DNA of 64,000 nucleotides from Anthopleura xanthogrammica (lineage: Eukaryota > Cnidaria > Anthozoa > Actiniaria > Actiniidae): positions 9,183,763-9,247,762 of the forward strand of contig OZ025223.1 in the NCBI GenBank assembly GCA_964019055.1. The letters run 5' to 3'. Under the pieces are notes generated by a model. That model was not told the DNA's origin. It saw only the letters and a list, made by a program, of their open reading frames with translations, and did not search any database. This document shows positions 11,082-22,000 of the stretch, piece after piece. How positions within the stretch are numbered: position 1 is the first letter of the stretch; the number at the start of each line of letters is the position of its first letter. A program made the position numbers and the translations under genes.

Positions 11082-11225
11082 CATGCCTGATTACTCAATC
11101 TTAAAAAAAAAAAAAAGAAAAAAAAAAGACCATTATTTGTAGGGAGCTATTGCAGTTCTCTCGGCCAATCAAAATGACGGAAAAAACAATTTGAATAATA
11201 TATTTATTTGGGCATATAACTTGAT

Positions 11226-11320
11226 AATGAACAAAAATACGAGACGATTTGTCATTTTTTAATTTTGGAGAAATATTCTCAAATTGAAAAATGACAAATC
11301 TTCTCGTGTTTCTGTTCATT
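11226..11320. repeat. Inverted repeat, 40-bp arms
   Basis: 11226-11265 and 11281-11320 pair at 36 of 40 positions around a 15-base loop. Probably a degraded foldback element. Confidence 0.75.
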
Positions 11321-11689
11321 AATTTGAATGATAAAGCAAATTTATCTGCATTCATTCATATGTTATGATTCAAATATTTAATTAAATTATAACGGAAGCA
11401 ACCTCCTTCAAATTGTTTTCAAATCTGTTTCACGCAAGACTTTAAAACCAAGCGATCAAAATTGTATTCTATTCTGTGTTGTTGTTTCTTCAGGTTAATC
11501 GGTTTCTTTTCTGATAAACAAACTAGAACTTTTGTCCTGGCGCCGTAGGTATTAGACTTTGCCGAGTCGTATAACCATTTCGAAAAAAAATACTGAACTA
11601 GTAACTACTGTATAGCATATAAATTAGGTTAACATGATTGAAAGTTAAAGTCAAAAGCAGAGAAAATGTTACCATTATCATCATCAATA

Positions 11690-11850
11690 TTATTAATATT
11701 ATTTATCATTATCTTCGTTTTTATTATTATTATTTATTTTTATACTTGTCGTTTTTATTATTAATATTTATTTTTAGCATTATTATTATTATTATCTATT
11801 TTTATTATTATTATTTATCATGATAATCTCAATCTTTTATCTTTATTCAT
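11690..11850. repeat. (ATT)n low-complexity tract
   Basis: TTATTA/TTATTT-rich stretch in the GPCR intron; no coding content. Confidence 0.7.
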
Positions 11851-12220
11851 TATCATGATCTTCTTCAATCCTTTCATATTTCGTATTTTTTTATATTCTT
11901 TCTCGTCTTCCGTCGTTCGCATTTGGTTTCGGAAGGCGAAAGAACATTTTTAAGTAGCTGACAGTCGCTTCGTAAACAAGATTGACCGTCATTATTAAAA
12001 ATTAAATATTACAACAAAACCCGAGACAAGTAATTAATTAAATGATCAACATTCATATGAATTCTATTCAAAAATGTTATCTAAAACTAAAATTACAGCT
12101 ATAAAATCACAAACTTTTCAAGAACATTCTGTGGTAATTCAATATGGACAATATTTGGTTCGTTTTCTTCGTCGTTTTTCTTCGCTCGTCTGAAGTAAAT
12201 ATATGGCTAAATCAATAACA

Positions 12221-12665
12221 TCATTATTTTTGTCAAACACTTAACCGGATATGTATACAATTTTATTATAGTTTTATCTTTGAAGTTAAAAGTTTGTTAA
12301 TTGAATCGCACAAAATGTGTCTTGAGTTGCGACTGACAAAATTTAGGTTAAACATATTCATTCAAAACTCGAAAATTTACCAAAAGCGAGAACCAGAAAT
12401 TATATATCATTATTTTTGTCACTGAACCTTTTGCTCGATACGTCAAATTTCATTATTGCTTTATGTTTTATCTTGGCAGTAATTGTTTTGTTCATAGAAT
12501 CGCACAAAATGTGTCTTGAGTGACAAAGTTAAGGGTCAAAATGTTCTGAATCATTCAAAACTGGAAAATACATTCAAACCTGTGATCTCAGTCATCATTA
12601 TTTTTGTCAAACACTGATACGTATATTTTAATTATTGTTTTATCTTTAAGTAAAATGTTAATAGA
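12221..12665. repeat. Degenerate ~187-bp tandem repeat
   Basis: TCATTATTTTTGTCA recurs near 12221, 12407 and 12595. A second shared block, AATCGCACAAAATGTGTCTT, recurs in the first two units. About 2.4 diverged copies inside the GPCR intron. Confidence 0.65.
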
Positions 12666-13679
12666 TGAGATCACAGGAAATGGAATTTTTTTTTGCATTT
12701 CAGCTGAAGGTTAAAATGCTCATTTGAAACTCAAAAAATGTGACCCAATCCAAACCTCACCTTTCTTCTGCAACAAGCTGCAGAATTTCGAACAACAAAT
12801 CCGACTACAAACGAAAATTGGGGGAAAATTCGTTTTGAACCCGGAAAACTTTTTTTTTTGAGGAAGTCGCGTTTAACTGAAAGCTCCATTAAGCTAAGAA
12901 TACTGTTTCCTGATTGGGTGGTTCGTTCCCCATATCTGTGTCGTGCAAATGAAATTAAGGTACTGCCACATCCTCATTAGGGTCTATTAATCTAAAATAT
13001 AATAATTGTTATATTTCTTTCTTTTTTCTATCAGTATAAATACACTTAATAAGCAACGTCTAGCCGTCACTTAAATCTCACCATTTCATCCGGTCATTTC
13101 GTATCCGTTACTCTAATAGTTTGACAGACAGATCCTCTTTCATTTCCAACTAGACTTTTCCATTTCTTTTCGATATCGATAATATTAACGGCTATAGTTT
13201 CCCCGTAGTTTAAAAGAACTTGAGGAGAGACTGATATCAAAGCCAAACGATTTACATATACATTTGAGAAGTTTATTCTGCATAGATCTCTAGAAATTTT
13301 TCCTTTATTTGTCTGTAGCAGTCAAGGAATAAGTTGCAGTACTTTCTAATCACACGCGCAAAAACTATACGATTTGGCGTCGCGAAAAATAAGAGTTTTG
13401 GCGGACGTCACATCAATCAAAGTGCTTCCATGACATTGTCAGAGAATGGTATATACGTATCGTTTGCGAAGCCTAACGTCTGCATGGTTCTCTAGAATAT
13501 TCTCTTGTCTCTTGTGTTTGTCTATGCCACTAAGGGCACATGTTAACAAATTAGCCATTAGATATACAGTCCGGTAATGAAGTAGCATTTCCTCTAGGTA
13601 AGGTTTTTATTGATACAGAACAGTCTACAACAGATACTAGTAATCGGAATAGTGATTATGAATTGCAGTGGGTTAAGGT
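12666..13679. other. GPCR intron, no feature seen
   Basis: Unique-looking AT-rich intron sequence between the ~187-bp repeat and the GGAT array. No exon or conserved motif recognised. Confidence 0.4.
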
Positions 13680-14066
13680 GGGTGGATAGATGGATGGAAG
13701 TGGGTGGGATTGATGGATGGATGGGATGGCATAGGTGGATGGATGGATGGAATAGATGGAATAGATGGATGGATGGATGGAATGGGATGGGATAGATGAA
13801 TGGATGGATGGATGGATAAATGGATAGATGGGTGGATGGATGGATGGATGGATGAATGGATGGATGGATGGATGGGATAGATGGATTGATGGATGGATGG
13901 ATGGATGAATGGATGGATGGATGGATGGGATAGATGGATGGATGGATGGATGGATGGATGGATGGATGGATGGATGGAATGATGGGATGGGATAGATGGA
14001 TGGATGGATGGATGGATGAATGGATGGATGGATGGATAGATGTATGGGATAGATGGATGGATGGAC
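13680..14066. repeat. (GGAT)n microsatellite at the 3' end of the GPCR intron
   Basis: About 385 bases of GGAT with GGGAT and GAAT interruptions, ending 87 bases before the splice acceptor. It is the reverse complement in type of the (CATC)n array near the donor of the same intron. Confidence 0.95.
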
Positions 14067-14153
14067 GGTTGATTGGGTGAGATAGATATATAAATATAAA
14101 CGGTTCATAGGTTGATGGATTTGAATTCTATTGAATATTTTACTGTTTTTCAG

Positions 14154-14771
14154 ATGACAATCAAGAAGGCACTTATTACCGTTGCTATAACCTGGCTTGC
14201 AGCTCTAACAGTCAATCTAGGCATGATCCCATTCCTAAAGCTTCATCCTGGAAAAGATGGTCCATTCTGTACGATCATAACATCCAAGGACTGGCTAATA
14301 GCGATCCTAGGCATAATGATCCTTCTTTCGCAATTCGTCCCTTTAATATTCTTCGTCTCCACTTATGCTTTGATTATCAGGAAGCTGAGAAGAGATGCGA
14401 AACTCGTCCAGCCTCGCGAGCTGTGTTCTGCTGCTCGTAACCGCGCCAGACGTAACGCACGGGCCGTCAAGATTCTCGTTATTGAGTCTTCCTCGTGGGT
14501 TATATGTCTTATGCCTGCATTGATATACTATCTGGTTGATGCTTTTATCTCTGGTGAAGTAGTGTCGCAATATTCGACTGCCCTCTTGATCATCAATTGT
14601 TTCCTGGTCTTACAAACTGTAATCAATCCTTTGGTGCATTTCATCTTCATCAAGGAGTTTAGGAATGAGTTGAGGAGGATCCTTAATGCTTTCCTCAAGT
14701 GTTTTCACTGTAATCAGATCGAACCAATTGATTACCATGACAACGAGACCACTGCTGCTGTTGGGGAGTAA
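14154..14771 (+). CDS. Class A (rhodopsin-like) GPCR, exon 2
   Basis: Follows the acceptor TTTTTCAG (14146-14153) in phase 0 and supplies residues 121-325 to a TAA at 14769-14771. TM4 is about 126-148 with the conserved Trp134. ECL2 has Cys159, the partner of Cys84. TM5 is about 167-195 with Pro183. Loop 3 is rich in Arg (213-224). TM6 is about 224-247, where the usual FxxCWxP reads SSWVICLMP, keeping Cys238 and Pro241 but moving the Trp. TM7 is about 261-285, where NPxxY reads NPLVH (278-282), so the Tyr is replaced by His. Cys303 and Cys306 after helix 8 could be palmitoylated. Length is normal for a compact class A receptor. The missing TM6 Trp position and NPxxY Tyr suggest altered activation dynamics (inference). 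Confidence 0.9.
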   Translation: MTIKKALITVAITWLAALTVNLGMIPFLKLHPGKDGPFCTIITSKDWLIAILGIMILLSQFVPLIFFVSTYALIIRKLRRDAKLVQPRELCSAARNRARRNARAVKILVIESSSWVICLMPALIYYLVDAFISGEVVSQYSTALLIINCFLVLQTVINPLVHFIFIKEFRNELRRILNAFLKCFHCNQIEPIDYHDNETTAAVGE

Positions 14772-14845
14772 TTACCACGTGACCATGAAGATGGATTATC
14801 ACGTGACCGAACAGCATCACGGCAATAGTTAATATGTATTTATCA

Positions 14846-14896
14846 GCAACATCAACAACAGCAGCAGCAGCAACAACAACAGCAACAACAGCAGCG

Positions 14897-14929
<33 letters not shown>

Positions 14930-14982
14930 ACAACAACAGCAGCAGCAACAGCAGCAGCAAAACAACAGCAACAACGACAACA
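14846..14982. repeat. (CAG/CAA)n repeat after the GPCR stop codon
   Basis: Interrupted CAG/CAA trinucleotides starting 75 bases after the stop, probably in the 3'UTR. No frame continues from the GPCR into it because of the TAA at 14769. Confidence 0.85.
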
Positions 14983-16048
14983 TCATCGTGAACACCATGG
15001 CCATGGCCAGCAACAGCAGAAGCAATAACAATACAATCACAATAGCAGTGACAAAATCGATCATGGCAATGTATCCGAAAAATCAGAAGAAAAAAACAAA
15101 GCAAAATCAACAGTTTTTATTGAGAACTCTGTAACACAACCTTTTATACCCTTTAGTCAAAATCCATACAGGGTCGCTATAATAATCAAAACGTAATTAT
15201 ATAAGAGTTAAAAAGTGTAGAAATATTTATACGAAGGAAAGCAGTCATGAGGAAGATTGTGCAAGAGGATTCCGAGGTCTTTCTCCATGAGCAACTTTTT
15301 CACAATCTCTTCAGAAATGTTTGGATTTGTTTATTGTATGAATGATAATTAAATATTCGCAACTCTTGTTCTCTCATTAACAAGCGTAGAATACAAATTA
15401 TGAGACATCGAAATGTCTGTCCAAATTAAAATTGCTGTGGTCTTATCTTATCGATATTCCTTTTAATTCGAAATATTTTTTTATTGTATTGATTTTTATT
15501 TTACAATGATATTTTAACAGGATGCTCCTTCACTTTAGTGATTTTCAAGAAGGTAAAAACTAATTTTTATGCATCAAAATGGAGTTAAGAAAAAGTAGAA
15601 GGCAAATTATCGAAGCCAAATGAGAAATATAATTATGCAAAAAATGTAAAATTTAGAATAGCATACTTTTAAAAGTTGAGAAATCTTTGATGAGTTTTTT
15701 GAGTATGATGGTGTGGGTGAGAGTATTGCTCAGAAAGACTGTTATCGGCGGTGACAAACCACAACCTGAACGAAGAGTCATCTTTAGAGTGAAGTAAAAA
15801 GTTAACAGAACCGAGTTTTGCTGCCGAGGTCAGTAATTTTCATCTCCAGGTAGGAACGGGGCGTTGAATGGTCATTTTAGAGGTAATGGTTCAGTATTAT
15901 AAACATTAGAATAATATCATACCTGTTCCCGCATTCAGTCGAATTCCCGGCGTATGATAACTTTTCTTCTTAAATGGGAAGACAGGTTGTCATAAAACAC
16001 CACTCGAAGTAAAAGCCACTAAGCTCCACTTTAAAACATTTGGTTTTT
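14983..16048. other. Tail-to-tail spacer between GPCR and T-box genes
   Basis: AT-rich; probably holds the 3'UTR end of the GPCR gene. ATTAAA near 15346 is a possible weak polyadenylation signal. Nothing else is recognised. Confidence 0.35.
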
Positions 16049-16067
16049 TTTATTTGTTCCTTTTATT
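16049..16067 (-). promoter_or_regulatory. Candidate polyadenylation signals of the T-box gene
   Basis: Two AATAAA hexamers on the minus strand (16067-16062 and 16054-16049), about 730 bases past the T-box stop codon. No canonical hexamer is seen closer. If used, the 3'UTR spans the nested MITEs at 16311-16701. Confidence 0.45.
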
Positions 16068-16310
16068 GTAAAATGCTTATTTATAACATCGAACATTTCT
16101 TAAAAATTTACAAATCATGCGCAATTGTACTACTCCAATGATTTTTTTTTTGAACCAGCGCACACGGGAGCCTGATATCTTCGTCAGAGGATTGTTGTGT
16201 CTTGCGTTTATGATAATGTAATTGCCCTCCCCCCTACCCCCTTCCGGATCAAATATCCTTATCTCTGATAAAACGTTGCTACGCACAGTGGACATCCAAA
16301 CTCAAAATAG

Positions 16311-16701
16311 CCCCTTTCAGTTTCTGCGCCATTTTGAAAGGTATAGTCGTGTCTTTGCATCGAAGCGAGACATGAGGTGACCTTGCAATAATAGAGACCT
16401 TTTTAACACCTTGGACAATTATTCACATGTCTCTATCATTACAAGGTCACCACATGTCGCGCTTCGATGCCACGGCCACCTTTCAAGATGGCACAGGGAA
16501 TAAGCCAGTTCACAGTTTAAGAATCGTTTTCAGTGCGCATGCGATTTTATCCCGAATTTCTCACCTTCTTTTGTTTAAACCTTCTTTTGTTTAAACCTTC
16601 TTTTGTTTCTAATTAAACAAAAGAAGGTGAGAAATTCGGGATAAAATCGCATGCGCACTGAAAACGATTCTTAAACTGTGAACGGGCTTATTGTGAAGGG
16701 G
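16311..16701. mobile_element. Foldback MITE, family A, copy 2, interrupted by MITE B
   Basis: 16311-16500 matches copy 1 at 6033 (CGCCAT, TTGAAAGGTA, TTTGCATCGAAGCGAGACA, TTGCAAT.ATAGAGAC) and keeps a longer hairpin: 16358-16400 pairs imperfectly with the stretch starting GTCTCTATCATTACAAGG near 16429. The last bases of the element, TTGTGAAGGGG at 16691-16701, lie beyond an inserted element at 16503-16688. It is in the predicted 3'UTR of the T-box gene. Confidence 0.8.
16503..16688. mobile_element. MITE B, 76-bp TIRs, TA target duplication, nested in MITE A
   Basis: 16503-16578 and 16613-16688 are reverse complements with one mismatch, starting AGCC(A/C)GTTCACAG. A TA flanks each side (16501-16502 and 16689-16690), as for Tc1/mariner-type elements. 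The 34-base loop holds two further copies of CCTTCTTTTGTTT. No transposase. Removing it rejoins the two parts of MITE A, so it is the younger insertion. Confidence 0.85.
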
Positions 16702-16798
16702 ATTGTTCTAACTTATGAACACTGAGAAAGTGAATAATGTAAGGAAGCATTATTCTATCAATTTACAATGTTTTTTATGTACTTTCAAAAAGAAATTA

Positions 16799-17244
16799 CT
16801 AAAGACAAGCAGGTTGGCCCGTCAAAGTACCATACATGTGACTAGGACTAAACCCCTCTCCTGGGTACCCTTCCATAGGATGTGGTGAAACTGGATGCGA
16901 ATGCGCATGCGCACTGCCTGGATTGATTGGATGAGGACTAGTTTGACTTCCGGGTGGACCGGAAGTGAAAGGAGGAAACCCCGTGACTGGTAAATGGAAC
17001 GCATGTGTTAATGTCCCGTATGCGTCTGGTGAAGAACAGCAAGGGCTTATGGGATACTGTGGGGGTATCAATGCTGCTGTTGGGATCGTTGTGATGCACG
17101 GGTGAGTGTTCTGTGTGGTTAAGACAGTACTGGGGGTACGAGTAGCTGTTGAAGGAACCCAGCTGGATGATACAGTTGATGCGGGGTAGAATAGCATCGG
17201 TGGTTGACCAGGAGGTGATTGAGGTTGGCTGTTCTGGCTCTCTG
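16799..17244 (-). CDS. Tbx15/18/22: T-box factor Tbx15/18/22, exon 7 (3' terminal)
   Basis: Last coding exon: acceptor TTTTTTCAG ends at 17245, and two bases (CA) complete an Ala codon begun in exon 6. It encodes 147 residues rich in Pro, Ser, Thr and Gln ([15 protein letters not shown], then a Pro/Ser/His-rich tail) ending [10 protein letters not shown] and TAG at 16801-16799. This is the low-complexity C-terminal region that in T-box factors usually carries transactivation or repression activity. It shows no recognisable domain of its own. Assignment to this gene rests on the phase match and strand. Confidence 0.75.
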
Positions 17245-18953
17245 CTGAAAAAAGATAGTCAACTCATTAGAATATTGCTTCTCTTCAACATGAGGCGTAA
17301 AAATCAAGTTAACCCATTCATTCCTTTCTCTCTTCTTGTCTTAGCTCAACCCAAAAGTTGTTTCTGTGAGCTATCCGTGCCCTGACTTAGATCAGTCCAG
17401 AGGTTGTTTCAGGGTTCAATCTGTGAGTTAGGCGTGCTCTGACTTAGATCAGCCCAGAGGTTGTTTCAGGGTTCAATCTGTGAGTTAGGCGTGCTCTGAC
17501 TTAGATCAGCCCAGAGGTTGTTTCAGGGTTCAATCTGTGAGTTAGGCGTGCCCTGACTTAGATCAGCCCAGAGGTTGTTTCAGGGTTCAATCTGTGAGTT
17601 AGGCATGCCCTGACTTAGATCAGCACAGAGGTTGTTTCAGGGTTCAATCTGTGAGTTAGGCATGTCCTGACTTAGATCAGCCCAGAGGTTGTTTCAGGGT
17701 TCAATCTGTGAGTTAGCCATGCCCTGACTTAGATCAGCCCAGAGGTTGTTTCAGGGTTCAATCTGTGAGTTAGGCGTGCCCTGACTTAGATCAGCCCAGA
17801 GGTTGTTCCAGAATTCGATGGAATTTTTAAGGTGAATATATTTACCCTTATATCATGAAATCTATAGCTAATCTAGATTCCCTTCTTTTTATTGTACCGT
17901 AAGTTTTATTTTTTGTATTTGCGCAGTTTTTTGCCTAACCATAGTTTATGGCGCGCGCATCTATAATAAAAAACAAAATCATTTTTAAAACACTAGTTTA
18001 AATTTTTCTAGTTTATTATTTCGCTCTTCGTGTCAAGAAGGACAACAGATAAAGAACGCACGAAAAGATGATATTAATTCATCATAAAAAAAGTGTGAAG
18101 GCGAGAATTCCACGTGTTGAATTGTGATTTCCAATCTAGTGCATGAATATTAATTGTAGTCAGCCAAGCAGTTCAGCTGAGTAGAGATGTTGACGTGGAC
18201 GGTTCACATGTAAACCAACAACACAAGTTTTTTTAAATAAAATAGAGAGACGGAGGAACAGTCGAAGCCGAATACTAAAGAGCTGAAGTAAGTTTTAAAG
18301 AATTATGATATTATACAAATGTATTTTTGATAAGCGAGGGGTCGGAATGGAGGAATCAGCTGGTTCAAACTGAATTACAACGAAATTTCAAGAATTTATT
18401 AATTTTTTTAAGGGATTTAGGTGACATTTGGACTGGTTCAGCGACTTACGAATACGACTTAAGTAGAAACGGATTTTAATCTTTCAAGTTGCATTTATCG
18501 AATCTTAAGGAATTTAAAGAAATTCGGACAAGACATTTAGAACACGTGTACTGTACTTATGAACTGATTTGCATATCAAGAACACAATATTTAATTTATT
18601 TTAAAAATTCTTTTTGAAACAATATTCATGAAGAAATATTTCAGCATTTAAATATTTTCTTTATGTAGAACCAACACCGAAAGTATCGTATCAGGGGATA
18701 AGCGCACTCAGTAGTCTCAGTATGTCACAAGTCTAGTACATTAGCAATTACCTTTTCCTGTCTTTTCTCCTGGTTTCATATCTGAGAACATCATCGGTCT
18801 TACTGGTGGTCTGTAGTACGAATATGCATGCATTATCTCCTCCATGGGATCCCTGTGTCCAAAGAGAAAATACGTACTTTATCACAAGTCCTCCACTGGT
18901 CACAATTGTAAAGCGCATTGAGACATTGTGAAATGCGCTATATAAGATCTTCC

Positions 18954-19004
<51 letters not shown>

Positions 19005-22000
19005 CACAACATTCTGCATTCTCTACTTTCAAATTGCCCATAATACATTGCGGTTTTGAGGGAGTATCCGGGCAAAAAGAGTCATAATAAGAAACGTTCT
19101 TCGACCAATTGTACATTATACATGCTTTTATCTGTGAAATAATGATTATCAGTTTATTCTGAGTTATTTTCATAATATGATGCATTTGCAGCATCTCCTG
19201 ATCAGCCTTTAGCAAAATATGTGAATATAGCATAGTGAAGTAGAGAATTCACGACCAAAAAAAGGTCAAATTACACGAGTCAGATTGTTTCCCGCTAATT
19301 TTGAGAATTTGCCTGATCAATGATGAATTTCAAGGGGGAGGGGTGGGGGAGTTCAATGTCCCTTGAAATTGCGTAATGGATCCCGTGATCCCAAATATTT
19401 GTTCTGTTATTTGATATACACGTTTCATGATGTTACCTGATTCTCCCAGAATCACGGAATCCTTTAGCAAAGGGATTGCTGTCGATCTTTAGGCGGGTAA
19501 TCTGGAAGATAAAAGAAAGAATATCGAGTCATTTTATTGAGATGGGATCCCTGTGGAGGAGGTACAAGAAAACAACTCGGGTTTAGTTAGAGGGAAACGA
19601 TAAGACAAACTCGTAGTCGTACCGTATCTTACCGTAGCCATAGCTACGTGTTGTGATTGGATGAAATACTTTAAGACAATATGAAACCATTTCAATGTTA
19701 CGACAGGCCGAACTATGTAAGCGCTGTAAGTACCGTTTGTTCGACTTATACTATAACCATTCTTATGGAAAGCCATTTCGATGTCACGGCATACCGTACC
19801 GTGTACGTGCTGTAAGACCATACCGTATGTTTCCCACTCATACTATAACCACTCTGATCTATCACGATTGAAACACTTTTACAAACTTAAGAACATGAAC
19901 AAACAAGTGTATCTTCATCGGCCAAGATTTCTCGTTATCTGATCATTATAACAATTATCATCACCAACACCTCGTTAAAGGTCCGTAAACACCTAGTTGT
20001 CACGTCAATTGACAGTTACCCAAGATTAAGATTAATTGTAGCAAGTTGCCGATACATTATCGTGTGAGATCACAAGAACCGATCCATTAACTCGTTCAAA
20101 CACATAATAACAAACCGCAATATATTGAATTCAAAAGGCCTTTGTTTGTGTTGCAATCTTATGTGTGTTGTGATAAGAAAGCCACAATACCGTACCGTGT
20201 ATGTGCTGTAAGTCCGTCAGTACATTTCCCACTCACACCATAAACATTCTTATGGGAAGCCATTTCAATGTTATAGCATCTTGTAAGTCAGTATAGTACG
20301 TTTCCCACTCATACGATAACCATTCCTTTGGGAAGCCATTTCAATGTTACGACATGTCGTACCGTGTACGTGCTGTCAGTACCGTAGGTTTCCCATTCGA
20401 TACGATAACAGTTCTTATGGGAAGCAATTTCAATGTTACAGAATGTCGTACCGTGTACGTGCTGTAAGTCAGTACCGTATAAATAATTCCCACTCATACA
20501 ATAACCATTCTCATGGAAAGCCATTTGGCAAAAAGAAGTTCTCCTCCCTTCGCAAATATCAACTTCAGTCTAAATTCCAATTCTGTCATTGAACGAGGAA
20601 CACTGCCTATTTATTGTTACCTTCGAAAAGCAAACACGATGCTGATACGATTCAGACATTTTAAACCGTTCAGTATTACGAGAAGGTAAATTTGTCTTGG
20701 AGACTCAAAACAATTTTTTTATTAAATTTGCTTTTTTCGTTTCCCAAAATCTAAAGTGTAAAAATGGTCCGACAATTATTTTTTCATTTTCGCTGCCAAA
20801 AAAAAAACTTATTTAACTTTATTTAACCGCTGCTAGAGCTCCGTGGATTCCGAGTAAAATTAGCGGAAACTGAAATAAGAAAAGTACTGATCGTAAAGTC
20901 ATTAGAAGTTGAGAAATTAAGTCAGCAGAAATCAGTAGAGCAGAGTGACTGAACTCTCACAGGCGGCCGGCCTAAGAAAACATAGGTACTTAGCTGATAA
21001 GCCATTATGAATGAACATTAGAAAACTAACCGCCCACACACGTCTGGAAAATGAGAAAAACACTTGTTGCTGAACTCAGATGAAACATGAGATTTGAGTC
21101 AAGATACCGACTGAAGAATGCTGTGACTTTTACCGTGTTGTTACCATTACTTTTATTATAGAAAATAAGAAATTCCCTGGGCCAGTTTCGAATTCTCTGT
21201 TCCTCAATTTTAGCCGCAATTTTGTGTAGAATATTTACGTGTTCCAGTGAAGGGCTATGTTAGATAGATAGATAGAAAGTTTATTTCTAAAAGCATTGCA
21301 ACCTACAGGGTTGAATTACGCTATTATTTAAAAAGTATAAAAACTAAAAAAGTATTAAGTTATACTAATAAGGAAATAAAGATATATACGCTATAATGAT
21401 AAAAGTTTAAAATTATTACAAAATCTAGGTTCGTGATTTACTTAAAGGGGCACTTGGATGAAAATCGATGAAAATTGGAAATGCCTTGAAACTATGTTAA
21501 ACTAATCTATATGGCCCCAATAGTAGCCAAGCAACATATTTTCTTCACAGTCAAAATTTGCGGATAAAAGTTATATATTTTTTTCAGCATCTAAATTGTG
21601 AGTAAATGACGTCATTTACTCAACCCTATTGTTCTTTTAGTTTTTAAACCAAAATTTCTCAACTGCGAGTGGCTCCCAGGCTAAAATTTTTGCCAATCTG
21701 GTTTTCATAATCATGATTGAGTCATATTATTCTTAAATACTTGAACTATTCGGACTTTCAGAATATGGGGCGTTTTCATCCAAGTGCCCCTTTAAGCCTT
21801 AAGGGCATTATGAATAATAAAACTATTTTGAAATCTTTTGGTCTTAAAGACAGGATTAAAACTTCGCTTCGTTATTTCAAAGTGTTTGTATTGTTGAAGT
21901 TGTACATTCTTTACTTTACCGTTGGTATTCGTGAATATTTAGAAACTGAACTGAGGCCAACCCTGAGAAAACGAGTCATCAAGGAACACAGTGATGTATT

